From Sphingomonas glacialis (GTDB lineage: Bacteria > Pseudomonadota > Alphaproteobacteria > Sphingomonadales > Sphingomonadaceae): DNA of 64,000 bases. The DNA lies in NCBI RefSeq assembly GCF_006439055.1, contig NZ_RCZC01000003.1, positions 434,001 to 498,000 of the forward strand. The letters are read 5' to 3'. The translations under genes were made by a program, and so were the position numbers. The notes under the pieces were generated by a model. The model did no database searches. It saw nothing but the letters and a program-made list of their open reading frames with translations, and had not been told where the DNA came from. Positions 18,181 through 27,122 of this stretch are shown here, in pieces; within the stretch, counting starts at the first letter, position 1, and the number at the start of each line of letters is the position of its first letter.

Positions 18181-19443
18181 ATGCACACGACCGTTCCCCC
18201 CCAGACGCTGCCCCACACCCGTAGCCTGTCGCGGGGGACGCAAACGCGCTGGCTCGCCATCGTCGCGGGGGTGGCGATCGCGCTCGTTCTGCTGTGGAGC
18301 GCGATCGCCGCACTGTTTCACCATGATGCCGCGCCCCCGCCGACGACGCCGCCTGGCACGCTCCGGCTGACGCGCGAGCAAATGGCGGGGCTCAAGACGC
18401 TGCGCGTCGGCGTCGGCGAATCGGACCATCGCACGCTCGCGATCGGTGCGATCACCGTCGATGGCGATCGCAGCACGCCGGTGCTGCTGCCTTACGCCGG
18501 GCAAGTCGTGAAGGTGCTCGCCGATGCCGGGCAATATGTGAAGCAGGGGCAGCCGCTGCTGCTGATCCAGACGAGCGATTTCGTCGATGCGCGCAGCGGG
18601 CTGTTCAGCGCGCGCGCCGCCTTGCAGAACGCGCAGGCGCAGCTCGCCACCGCGACGCGCAATGCCGAGCGCCAGCGCCAGATCTTCGAGACCGCAGGCG
18701 GCGCGCAGAAGGATTACCAGCAGGCGCAGACAGACCTGATCGCCGCGCAGGCCACCGCGCGCACCGCTGCAGCCGCACTCGGCGCCGCGCGCGACAAGCT
18801 CGCGATCCTCGGCAAGTCGGCGGGCGAGATCGGCGCGCTTGAGAGCGTCGGCGAGGTGTCGGGAATCCATGACCGCACGACGCTCCACGCGCCGATTGCC
18901 GGACTGATCGCATCGCGCGATGTGGCGGCGGGGCAATATGTCTCGCAAGGCGGCGACAAGCCGGTGATGACGATCACCGACCCGTCGCACGTCTGGCTGA
19001 TCGCACAGCTTGCCGAGGGCGATGCCAGCGCGGTGCATGTCGGCGATACCGTCACGGTCACCACCCCCGCGCTGCCGGGGCGCAGCTTCCACGCGCGGAT
19101 CGACCTGATCGGCGCGGGCCTCGATCCGCAGACGCACCGCCTGCCGGTGCGCGCGACGATCGCCAATCCCGACGGCGCGCTGAAACCGCAGATGTTCGCC
19201 AGCTTCTCGATCCAGCGGCCGCAGCAGAGCGCAGCGCTGCGCGTCCCCGCCGCCGCGGTGATCCATGAGGGCGATGCCGCGCGCGTCTGGGTGGTGCGGC
19301 CCGACGGGCTGTTGCAAGGCCGCACCGTCACCGCGGGCGAGGAGCAGGACGGCCAGGTCGTGATCGTCAGCGGGCTCAACCCCGGCGAGCGCATCGTCAC
19401 CGCGGGCGCCTTGTTCGTCAACGAGGCTGGTCTCGGCGAATGA
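18181..19443 (+). CDS. RND efflux periplasmic adaptor subunit (membrane fusion protein, CzcB/CusB type)
   Basis: 420 aa. N-terminal anchor at about 23-45, then the lipoyl half-domain (VLLPYAGQVVKVLADAGQYV), an alpha-helical hairpin rich in Gln/Ala (about 120-215), the second lipoyl half (LHAPIAGLIASRDVAAGQYV), beta-barrel and C-terminal domain. It bridges the inner-membrane pump and the outer-membrane channel. The stop overlaps the pump start by 4 bp. There is no CzcB-like His-rich N-terminal metal domain, so the metal class is open. Confidence 0.9.
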   Translation: MHTTVPPQTLPHTRSLSRGTQTRWLAIVAGVAIALVLLWSAIAALFHHDAAPPPTTPPGTLRLTREQMAGLKTLRVGVGESDHRTLAIGAITVDGDRSTPVLLPYAGQVVKVLADAGQYVKQGQPLLLIQTSDFVDARSGLFSARAALQNAQAQLATATRNAERQRQIFETAGGAQKDYQQAQTDLIAAQATARTAAAALGAARDKLAILGKSAGEIGALESVGEVSGIHDRTTLHAPIAGLIASRDVAAGQYVSQGGDKPVMTITDPSHVWLIAQLAEGDASAVHVGDTVTVTTPALPGRSFHARIDLIGAGLDPQTHRLPVRATIANPDGALKPQMFASFSIQRPQQSAALRVPAAAVIHEGDAARVWVVRPDGLLQGRTVTAGEEQDGQVVIVSGLNPGERIVTAGALFVNEAGLGE

Positions 19444-22400
19444 ACAAGATCGTCGAGTTTTCGCTGCGCCAGCGGCTGCTGATCGTCGGCATCTTCGCCG
19501 CCATGCTGGTGGCGGGGGCGGTCGGCTTCTGGAACCTCAATATCGAGGCCTATCCCGATCCCGTCCCGCCGATGGTCGAGGTCATCACGCAGACACAAGG
19601 GCTGTCGGCCGAGGAGATGGAGCGCAACGTCACCATCCCGATCGAGGTCGGCATGGCGGGGATCCCGCACCTCACCGCGATCCGCGCGATCTCGCTGTTT
19701 GGCCTGTCCGACATCAAGATCCAGTTCAGCTATGACCTGACCAACGAAGCCGCCAAGCAGCAGGTGATCAACCGCCTGTCGCAGCTCCCGCCGCTGTCGG
19801 GCGGTGCGCAGCCGACACTGTCGCCGACGAGCCCCGTGGGCGAGATCTATCGCTACAAGATCACCGCGCCGCCCGGCTATTCGGTTATGGATTTGAAGAC
19901 GCTGCAGGACTGGGTGCTGCAACGCCGCTTCAAGCGCATTCCGGGCGTGATCGACGTCACCGGCTGGGGCGGCAAGCTGCGCGCCTATGACGTGGTGATC
20001 GACAATGACCGGCTCGCGGCGCACGGCGTCACGGTGTCGCAGGTGCTCGCCGCGCTCTCGAAGAGCGACGGCAATGTTGGCGGGCAGACGATCAATTTCG
20101 GCGCGCAGGCAGCGATCGTCCGCGGCGTCGGGCTGATCCAGTCGGTCGGCGGCATCGAGAACGTGCTGGTCGGCAGTGCGAACGGCCAGCCGATTCTGTT
20201 GAAGGACGTCGCGCGAGTCCAGATCGGCAACGAACCGCGGCTCGGCATCGCGGGCTACAACAATGAAGACGACATCGTGCAGGGCATCGTCCTGATGCAG
20301 CGTGGCGCGCAATCGATGCCGACGATCCAGGCGGTGCAGAAGGAAGTGTCCGACATCAACGCCTCGGGGCTGCTGCCGCCCGGCGTCCATCTCGACCGCG
20401 TCTATGATCGCTCCGACCTGATCAAGCTGACGATCCACACCGTGCTCGAGAATCTCGTCGCCGGGATCGCGCTGATCTTCTTCCTGCAATGGGCGTTCCT
20501 CGGGAACCTGCGCAGCGCGATCATCGTCGCGGCGACGATCCCGTTCGCGCTCGCCTTCGCGATCCTGATCCTCGTGCTGCAGGGCGAGAGCGCGAACCTG
20601 CTCTCGGTCGGCGCGCTCGATTTCGGGCTGGTGGTCGATGCGAGCGTCATTATGGTCGAGAATGTCTTCCGCCACATGGTCGAGCGTTCGGCGCATGTCG
20701 AAAACGGGCGTGGGCATTATACGATGGCGAGCCGCTTCTCGGCGGTGCTCGGCGCGAGTCATGAGGTCAGCCGCGGGATCTTCTTTGCCGCCGCAATCAT
20801 CATCGCAAGCTTCCTGCCGCTGTTCACGCTGACCGGGGTCGAGGGGCACATCTTCGGGCCGATGGCGAAGACCTATGCCTATGCCATCACCGGCGGGCTG
20901 ATCGCGACTTTCACGGTCGCCCCGGTGCTCGCGACGCTGCTGCTGCCCGACAAATTGTCCGAGGTCGAGACGTGGATCGTGGGCAAGCTGCGCCGCGCCT
21001 ATGAACCCGCCGCCGCCTTCGCGCTCGGCAACCGCGTGCTCGCGGTCGGCGGGGCGCTGCTGCTGCTCGTCGCGGCGATGGTCGGGGTGCGCTCGCTCGG
21101 GATCGAATTCCTGCCGCATCTCGAGGAAGGCAATATGTACATCCGTGCGAGCCTGCCCGCGTCGATCAGCCTCGAGGCGGGGCAGCCGGTGGTCGATGGC
21201 GTGCGGCGGATGATCGCATCCTATCCAGAGGTCGAGTCGGTGCTTTCGGCGCATGGCCGGCCCGATGACGGGACCGATTCGACGGGCTTCTTCAACGCCG
21301 AATTCTTCGTGCCGTTGAAGCCGTTCGGAACGTGGCCCGCGGGCGTGACCAAGGAGACGCTGACCGCCGAGCTGTCGAAGAAGCTCCAGGCGAAATACCC
21401 GGGCGTCGATTTCTCCTTCTCGCAATATATTGAGGACAATGTCGAGGAAGCCGCCTCGGGCGTGAAAGGCGCCAATTCGATCAAGCTGTTCGGCCCCGAT
21501 CTCGCGACGCTCGAAAAGTACGCCGACCAGATCAAGGACAAGATGGCCAAGGTCCCCGGCATCGTCGATCTCGGCGTGTTCCAGTCGCTCGGCCAACCGA
21601 CGGTGCGGATCGACGTCGATCGCGCGCGCGCGTCGCGCTACGGCCTGACGCCCGACGACATCAACGCAACCGTCGCCGCCGCGATCGGCGGGCAATCGAC
21701 CGCCGATCTGTACGAGACCGGCACCGATCGCCACTTCCCGATCGTCGTCCGGCTACGTGCCGAGCAGCGCAACAGCGTCGACGCGATCCGCCGGATCACG
21801 GTCGGTGCGCCGGCGCCCAACGGCACAGGCACGATCCAGGTACCACTGTCCGAAGTCGCCGACGTGAAGCTGACCTCGGGCGCGTCGTTCATCTATCGCG
21901 AGCATCAGGAGCGCTACATCCCGATCAAATTCTCGGTGCGTGGGCGCGATCTCGGTGGTGCGGTCGATCAGGCGCGCGCGGAGATCACGCGCAGCGTCCA
22001 TCTGCCGCCGGGCTATCATCTCGAATGGGCGGGCGAGCTCGACAATCTCAACAATGCCGTGGCGCGGCTCGAAGTCGTCGTTCCGATCAGCCTGTTGCTG
22101 ATCCTGCTGCTGCTCTACGCCAATTTCGGATCGATCCGCGATAGCCTGCTCGCTTTCTCGGCGATCCCGATGGCGATCATCGGTGGCGTGCTTGCGCTCG
22201 CGGTGTCGGGGACGGCGTTCAGCATCTCCTCGGCGATCGGCTTCGTCGCGCTGTTCGGGATCGCGGTGATGGACGGCATCCTGGTCGTCACGACCTTCAA
22301 CCACGCGATCGACGAGGGCGTCGCGCGCGAAGGCGCGATCGCGACGACGGTGCGGCATAGCTTGCGCCCGGTGGTGATGACCTGCCTCGTCGCGGCGATC

Positions 22401-22628
22401 GGGTTGCTGCCGGCGGCGCTGTCGAACGGGATCGGCAGCCAGGTGCAGAAGCCGCTCGCGCTCGTCGTGGTCGGCGGGATGACGCTCGCGCCGATCCTGA
22501 TCCTGCTCGTGCTGCCGGTGCTGATCGACCTGTTCTCGCACCGCGTCGCGCCCGAGGATCGCGGCGCGCATGGCCAAGACGTCGGGCATCATCCGCATCC
22601 CGCACCCGATGGGGAGGCGCTGGCATGA
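19440..22628 (+). CDS. heavy-metal RND efflux pump (CzcA/CusA family)
   Basis: 1062 aa, 12 membrane helices with two large periplasmic loops. The start MNKIVEFSLRQRLLIVGIF is typical of the HME-RND group. The proton-relay residues of helix 4 are Asp394, Asp400 and Glu407 (LDFGLVVDASVIMVEN); their spacing equals CzcA Asp402/Asp408/Glu415. Such pumps expel divalent or monovalent metal ions from periplasm and cytoplasm. The C-terminus has a short His-rich tail (GHHPHP). The substrate metal cannot be fixed from sequence alone. Overlaps both neighbours by 4 bp. Confidence 0.93.
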   Translation: MNKIVEFSLRQRLLIVGIFAAMLVAGAVGFWNLNIEAYPDPVPPMVEVITQTQGLSAEEMERNVTIPIEVGMAGIPHLTAIRAISLFGLSDIKIQFSYDLTNEAAKQQVINRLSQLPPLSGGAQPTLSPTSPVGEIYRYKITAPPGYSVMDLKTLQDWVLQRRFKRIPGVIDVTGWGGKLRAYDVVIDNDRLAAHGVTVSQVLAALSKSDGNVGGQTINFGAQAAIVRGVGLIQSVGGIENVLVGSANGQPILLKDVARVQIGNEPRLGIAGYNNEDDIVQGIVLMQRGAQSMPTIQAVQKEVSDINASGLLPPGVHLDRVYDRSDLIKLTIHTVLENLVAGIALIFFLQWAFLGNLRSAIIVAATIPFALAFAILILVLQGESANLLSVGALDFGLVVDASVIMVENVFRHMVERSAHVENGRGHYTMASRFSAVLGASHEVSRGIFFAAAIIIASFLPLFTLTGVEGHIFGPMAKTYAYAITGGLIATFTVAPVLATLLLPDKLSEVETWIVGKLRRAYEPAAAFALGNRVLAVGGALLLLVAAMVGVRSLGIEFLPHLEEGNMYIRASLPASISLEAGQPVVDGVRRMIASYPEVESVLSAHGRPDDGTDSTGFFNAEFFVPLKPFGTWPAGVTKETLTAELSKKLQAKYPGVDFSFSQYIEDNVEEAASGVKGANSIKLFGPDLATLEKYADQIKDKMAKVPGIVDLGVFQSLGQPTVRIDVDRARASRYGLTPDDINATVAAAIGGQSTADLYETGTDRHFPIVVRLRAEQRNSVDAIRRITVGAPAPNGTGTIQVPLSEVADVKLTSGASFIYREHQERYIPIKFSVRGRDLGGAVDQARAEITRSVHLPPGYHLEWAGELDNLNNAVARLEVVVPISLLLILLLLYANFGSIRDSLLAFSAIPMAIIGGVLALAVSGTAFSISSAIGFVALFGIAVMDGILVVTTFNHAIDEGVAREGAIATTVRHSLRPVVMTCLVAAIGLLPAALSNGIGSQVQKPLALVVVGGMTLAPILILLVLPVLIDLFSHRVAPEDRGAHGQDVGHHPHPAPDGEALA

Positions 22629-24046
22629 AGCGCATCGCGATCAGCCTGCTCGCGCTCGGCGTCAGCGCGTGCACGATGGGCCCGCGTAACGTGGTGCCGC
22701 CCGTGGCATTGCCCCCGGCGCAGGTGCAGGAAAGCTTCGCCCCGCCAAAAGGGCCCGCGCAAGCCACCCGAATTGCCGAAGTCCCGCGCGAATGGTGGCG
22801 GACTTTCGGCAGCAGCGAGCTCGACACGCTCGTAAGCGAAGCGATGGCGCACGCGACCGACATCGCCGTCGCCGATGCGACCTTGCGCCAGGCGCGCGAG
22901 CAGGCATCCGCCACCGCAGGCAGCGCGCTGCCGCAGGTCGATGCCAGTTACCAGGCGCAGCGCACACGCGTCTCGAATGCGCTTTCGCCCGCGGTCAGCG
23001 ACTCGAACCAAGAGCTCTACACGCTCCACACCGCGCAGCTGAGCGTCAGCTACAACCCCGATCTGTTCGGCGGCATCAAGACGCGGATCCGCTCGGCGCG
23101 CGCGCTGGCCGAGGTGCAGCGCCACCGGCTCGATGCCGCGCGCACCACGGTGCTCGCCAATCTCGTCCAGGCGGTGATCCAGCGCGCCTCGCTCGCCGAC
23201 CAGATCAGCGCGTTGCAGACGAGCGTCTCGGTCAATCGCGACATCCTGGCGCAATTGCTCAAGCGGCAGCAGCTCGGCGCGGTCGGCGCGGCGGATGTCG
23301 CGACGCAACAGGCGGCGCTCGCCACCGCGCAAAGCGCGCTACCGGCGCTGGTGCGCGCGGAGGCGCATCAGCGCGTCGTCATCGCCACGCTGATCGGGCG
23401 CACCCCTGGCAGCGCGCTGCCGGCTCTGCCGTCGCTGACGGCGCTCACGCTGCCGCAGGATTTGCCGGTGCTGCTGCCGTCGGATCTGGTCGCGCGGCGG
23501 CCCGACGTGGGGGCGGCGCGCGCGCAGCTCGAGGGTGCTGCGGCCGATGTCGGGACGGCGATCGCGGCGCGGCTGCCGAGCATCCAGCTCGAGGCCAGCG
23601 GTGGCGGCACCGCGCAGCATCTGTTCGACATGTTCAAGAGCGGCAATCCGTTCTGGTCGGTGCTCGGCGGTGTGACGCAGCCGATCTTCCACGCAGGGGC
23701 TCTCCGCCACCAGCAGCGCGCCGCCGAGGCCGCGCTCGATGGGGCCAAGGCGCAATATCGCGCGACCGTGCTGCAGGCGTTTGGCGATGTCTCGGACGCG
23801 CTGACCGGGCTGCGCACCGATGCCGACGCCTATGACGCGGCGTCGCGCGCAGGCGATTCGTCGGCGCGTGCGCTCGGCTTCATCCGGCGGCAGCTCGCTC
23901 TGGGCGACGTCGGCACGCTCGCCTTGCTCAACGCGACCGCGACCGACGCGCAGGCGCGCTCACTCGTCATCCAGGCGCGCGCGGGGCGGTTGAGCGACAC
24001 CGTTGCACTGTTCCAGGCGGCAGGTGGTGGCGTGACGGCGGAGTAG
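22625..24046 (+). CDS. outer-membrane efflux lipoprotein, NodT/OprM family
   Basis: 473 aa. Lipoprotein signal with lipobox LGVSAC, acylated Cys16. Two repeats of the TolC-type alpha-helical barrel follow (RQAREQASATAGSALPQVDA and RPDVGAARAQLEGAAADVG mark the equivalent positions in the two halves). It completes a tripartite efflux system with the two genes before it. Immediately downstream and convergent is a Crp/Fnr gene, leaving only 33 bp for terminators, in which no clear hairpin is visible. Confidence 0.92.
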   Translation: MKRIAISLLALGVSACTMGPRNVVPPVALPPAQVQESFAPPKGPAQATRIAEVPREWWRTFGSSELDTLVSEAMAHATDIAVADATLRQAREQASATAGSALPQVDASYQAQRTRVSNALSPAVSDSNQELYTLHTAQLSVSYNPDLFGGIKTRIRSARALAEVQRHRLDAARTTVLANLVQAVIQRASLADQISALQTSVSVNRDILAQLLKRQQLGAVGAADVATQQAALATAQSALPALVRAEAHQRVVIATLIGRTPGSALPALPSLTALTLPQDLPVLLPSDLVARRPDVGAARAQLEGAAADVGTAIAARLPSIQLEASGGGTAQHLFDMFKSGNPFWSVLGGVTQPIFHAGALRHQQRAAEAALDGAKAQYRATVLQAFGDVSDALTGLRTDADAYDAASRAGDSSARALGFIRRQLALGDVGTLALLNATATDAQARSLVIQARAGRLSDTVALFQAAGGGVTAE

Positions 24047-24079
24047 CTGACCGCACGCTTCCGCCGCCGCCGGCGTTGC

Positions 24080-24856
24080 TCAATCGAGGTGAAGGTAAGC
24101 CGGGTCGAAATCCGCGACACGGCACAAAGCGTCCCAATCCTGCACCACGAACATGCGGCGTTCGCGCGCGATCAGCTGCTCGGCTTCGAGATGTTGCAGC
24201 ATCCGGTTGACGTGGACCGGGGTCAGCGCCGTCGCATCGGCGATCTGCTCCTGGCTCATCGGCAGCTCGAAGCGGCGTCGTTCTTCGTTCGGGGGTGGCC
24301 CTTCGCGGCGGTAGATCAGCTCGCACAGCAGATGCGCGATCCGCGTCCGCGCGTCGCGCCGGCCGACGTTGAGGATCCATTCGCGCTGGATCGATCCGTC
24401 GATCAGCGTGTCGCGCCACAGCGCGCGCGCGATGCCCGGGCGCGCATCGATCGTCGCGCGGATGGCATCGATCGGGATCCACGCGATCCGCGCCTCGTTG
24501 AGCGCCTGCACATTATGATCGGCGGCGCGCAGTTCGAGATGGTGCAGATCGACGATATCGCCGCGACGGTGGAAGGACAGGATCTGCCGCTGTCCGACGC
24601 CGGTCAGCTTGCTGCGAAAGGCATGGCCTTCGAGCACGAGGCTGCAGTCGCGCACCATCTGCCCGTCGCGCAGGAGATAGCCATTGCCGCGGACGTTCTG
24701 GATGCGGATCGGCCAGGCGCGGATCGCGCGGACATCGTCGTCGTCGAGTCGTGCGATGCGCTGCAGCTTCGCGATGAGCGGGGCAAAGGGATCCTCGAGA
24801 ACGCCCGCCCCCCGTCTGGCGTGGTCGAAATCGTATCGAGCGGTTTGCTGGTCCAT
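24080..24856 (-). CDS. Crp/Fnr-family transcriptional regulator
   Basis: 258 aa from the ATG giving MDQQTARYDF; an ATG 45 nt earlier is also possible. A cyclic-nucleotide-type sensor domain spans about 30-150 (LSFHRRGDIVDLHHLEL is its PBC-like core), followed by a helix-turn-helix of the Crp class (about 165-235: LPMSQEQIADATALTPVHVNRML-type, shown here by its MSQEQIADATALT start). There are no N-terminal FNR cysteines, so an Fe-S oxygen sensor is unlikely; the ligand is unknown. Similar regulators are numerous in sphingomonads. Confidence 0.88.
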   Translation of the reverse strand: MDQQTARYDFDHARRGAGVLEDPFAPLIAKLQRIARLDDDDVRAIRAWPIRIQNVRGNGYLLRDGQMVRDCSLVLEGHAFRSKLTGVGQRQILSFHRRGDIVDLHHLELRAADHNVQALNEARIAWIPIDAIRATIDARPGIARALWRDTLIDGSIQREWILNVGRRDARTRIAHLLCELIYRREGPPPNEERRRFELPMSQEQIADATALTPVHVNRMLQHLEAEQLIARERRMFVVQDWDALCRVADFDPAYLHLD

Positions 24857-25026
24857 GATAACCCGAATGCAATAGGGTGAACACTCCAGCGCCATGAGCA
24901 TGGCGTACTCGCTGACGTCCGATCCTGCAGAAAGAACGATGTACCGGCAATAATGTAGATCAATCGAGCGAAATAGTCGGGTCGATTCGTCAAAATTTCG
25001 CGGTCAGGTCGCGACACATTAGCTTG

Positions 25027-25728
25027 TTATTGCAATGAACTAAGGTCCGTCAAGCCGTTCGCACCGAGGTGCCGAGGCACGTCGTACTGGGCCAGGAGCG
25101 GGAAGGTGATGTGGCACTGCAGGCCGCCCGGACGCAGCACGAAGCGCGTGTGTGCATCGAGCGTATCGGGCAGTGTCTGCTCGATCAGGGCGCGTCCGAC
25201 GCCGTGGTGTGCTGCCGTGCTCGGCTCCACCGGAACGCCGGTCTCGTTCCACTCGAGCCACAGCTCGCCCGCAACCACGACCCAGCTGATGTGCAGCCGC
25301 CCGTCGTGACGCGACAAGGCGCCGAACTTCAGCGCGTTGGTGACCAATTCGTGCAAGGCGAGCGCCATCGGCTGCGCTTGCGCGTGCTGCAGCCACGCGA
25401 TCCGGCCCGTGATCACGATCCGCGGATCCTCGCCAAAGTGAAATTCGCGCAACGCGTCGCGGATCAGCATTTCCAGATCATGCGATCCGCTCGTATCTTG
25501 CTGGAAGCGGGCAAGCACCACGAGCCGCGCATCGAAATGACCCGCAATCGATTCGATCGTTCCGCCCGATTCAACGGTGCGCGCGAAGAGCGATCGGATC
25601 GTCGACAACAGCGTCGCCGAATGTGCGTCTGCGGCATCGAGTTGTGCGCGCAACGCCGCAACCTCGGCCCGCAGCACGGCATTTTCCGCATGGCCAGCAC
25701 GCTCGGCAGTCATTCGGTGTCTGGTCAT
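25027..25728 (-). CDS. HWE-family histidine kinase-like protein, no sensory domain, degenerate His box
   Basis: 233 aa from ATG (an upstream TTG would add two residues). An N-terminal coiled coil (about 10-40) is followed by a DHp-like pair of helices and an ATPase domain with the HWE-family features HELVTNALKFGALS and LWLEWNETG (the WxE element), then a GVGRALIEQTL glycine segment. The HRVKN-type phosphoacceptor box expected near residue 35 reads DAHSATLL, so the usual His position is not clearly kept. The protein has no PAS, GAF or receiver domain. It may phosphorylate a separate regulator or act as a binding module. Confidence 0.75.
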   Translation of the reverse strand: MTRHRMTAERAGHAENAVLRAEVAALRAQLDAADAHSATLLSTIRSLFARTVESGGTIESIAGHFDARLVVLARFQQDTSGSHDLEMLIRDALREFHFGEDPRIVITGRIAWLQHAQAQPMALALHELVTNALKFGALSRHDGRLHISWVVVAGELWLEWNETGVPVEPSTAAHHGVGRALIEQTLPDTLDAHTRFVLRPGGLQCHITFPLLAQYDVPRHLGANGLTDLSSLQ

Positions 25729-25770
25729 GGACAAGATCTCGAACAGAGTCGCTTCGTTGCAGCGCAGTAT

Positions 25771-25806
25771 CGCGCACGCTGGTTCCTTTTTGCAACTGCG
25801 TGCGCG
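25771..25806. repeat. 9-bp inverted repeat between HWE gene and MDR gene
   Basis: CGCGCACGC (25771-25779) pairs with GCGTGCGCG (25798-25806), with an 18-nt loop that contains a T-run. It lies after the oxidoreductase gene (minus strand) and before the kinase-like gene, and may act as a terminator or processing site. Confidence 0.4.
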
Positions 25807-25820
25807 ACATGGTGCGTCGA

Positions 25821-26969
25821 TTAATCCGCTTTCTGTGGACAGATCAGAAATTTCGTGCCGGTCGCGCGACGATTATAGGCTGCGATCGTGTCGGGCTGGA
25901 GCGCCTCGATCAGCGAAATCTCGTGCGTGTAATGGCTCGCGAAGGTCGTCGTCAGCTCGGCGACGACGCGATCCTTGAGCGCCTGCACGGCCTCGCCGCC
26001 GATCTTGATCAGGAACGGTGTCAGCAGAAAACCGCCGAGCGACCAGCTGAACCCATAGCTGTTGCGGTTGAGCGTGGTGGGCCCGACGTCGAGTCCGCCA
26101 TAGATATAGACCTGCTTGAACGTGTCCGACCCGTAACGGCTATAGGTGGTCATCCGCTTGACCGCGGCGGCCTCCATGCAGCTGAGCAATTGCCCGGCAA
26201 GCTTGCCGCCGCCGATCGCATCGAAGGCGAGCGTCGCGCCGGTCTCGGTGATCATCGCGGTCAGCGTGTCGAGGAAATCGGGCTGGCTCGAATCGGCGAC
26301 GTACTGCGCGCCGATCCCGCGGAGCAATTCGGCCTGCTCCGGGCTGCGCACGACGTTGATGAGCGGAATGCCGTCCTTGAGGCAGATCTTGACGAGCATC
26401 TGGCCGAGGTTCGACGCAGCGGCGGTATGGATCAGCGCGCTATGCCCCTCGCGCCGCATCACTTCGGTCATCGCGAGCGAGGTCAGCGGGTTGACGAAGC
26501 ACGAGGCGCCATCGGCGGGCGCGGTGCCGTCGGGGAGGAGCATACATTCGGCCACGCGCAACACGCGATATTGCGCGTACATCGCGCCGCCGAGCATCGC
26601 CACGGTCTTGCCGAGGAGGGCCTGCGCGGCGGGCGACGCGCCCGCCTTGACGACGATCCCGGCGCCCTCGGTGCCGACCGGCATCGCTTCGTCGAGCCGG
26701 GTCGCCATCGCGCGCATCCCGCCCGGCGATACCGGGGCGGTTACCAGCGGATGGCCGTCGCGGACGGTCGCTGCGGCGCTGCTCATGTCGGCCGCGCCGA
26801 ACAGCAAGGCGAGGTCCGACGGGTTGATCGGAGTCGCCAGCACCTTGACGACGACCTGATCGTCGCGCGGCTCGGCAACCGGTTGATCGACCAGCGAAAC
26901 CTCGAGCTGCGCGTCCTTGGTGATGCGCGACAGCAGCTGCAGCCCCGTGCTTGGAACATGATCGGTCAT
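25821..26969 (-). CDS. zinc-independent medium-chain dehydrogenase/reductase (quinone-oxidoreductase-like)
   Basis: 382 aa, start chosen at the ATG with GGAGAGGAAATTACC in front of it. GroES-like domain with LATPINPSDLALLFG, as in NADPH:quinone reductases, and VGTEGAGIVVKAG. The Rossmann part has AAASNLGQMLVKICLKDG, a variant of the nucleotide-binding motif, and DAIGGG. There is no Cys/His zinc ligand set. Such enzymes reduce quinones, enones or aldehydes with NADPH; substrate unknown. It diverges from the kaiC-like gene, with 153 bp between them. Confidence 0.82.
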   Translation of the reverse strand: MTDHVPSTGLQLLSRITKDAQLEVSLVDQPVAEPRDDQVVVKVLATPINPSDLALLFGAADMSSAAATVRDGHPLVTAPVSPGGMRAMATRLDEAMPVGTEGAGIVVKAGASPAAQALLGKTVAMLGGAMYAQYRVLRVAECMLLPDGTAPADGASCFVNPLTSLAMTEVMRREGHSALIHTAAASNLGQMLVKICLKDGIPLINVVRSPEQAELLRGIGAQYVADSSQPDFLDTLTAMITETGATLAFDAIGGGKLAGQLLSCMEAAAVKRMTTYSRYGSDTFKQVYIYGGLDVGPTTLNRNSYGFSWSLGGFLLTPFLIKIGGEAVQALKDRVVAELTTTFASHYTHEISLIEALQPDTIAAYNRRATGTKFLICPQKAD

Positions 26970-27122
26970 GGTAATTTCCTCTCCGTATTTGGCGGCAACC
27001 CTAGCCATTCGGCGGCGCGCGCGCGAGTGCGAACATGGTTCTCACCGCCGCGATCCTTTGATACGGATGCACGCAGGCGGCGCGTGGCATAGCGCAAGAC
27101 GACGCCTGTGTAGCGAGGCTTG

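Noticed and set aside
18714..21734. Very long open frame on the minus strand across the efflux genes
   Set aside because: It is antisense to clear adaptor and pump genes with intact motifs; it lacks any family motif and reflects the GC-rich third positions.
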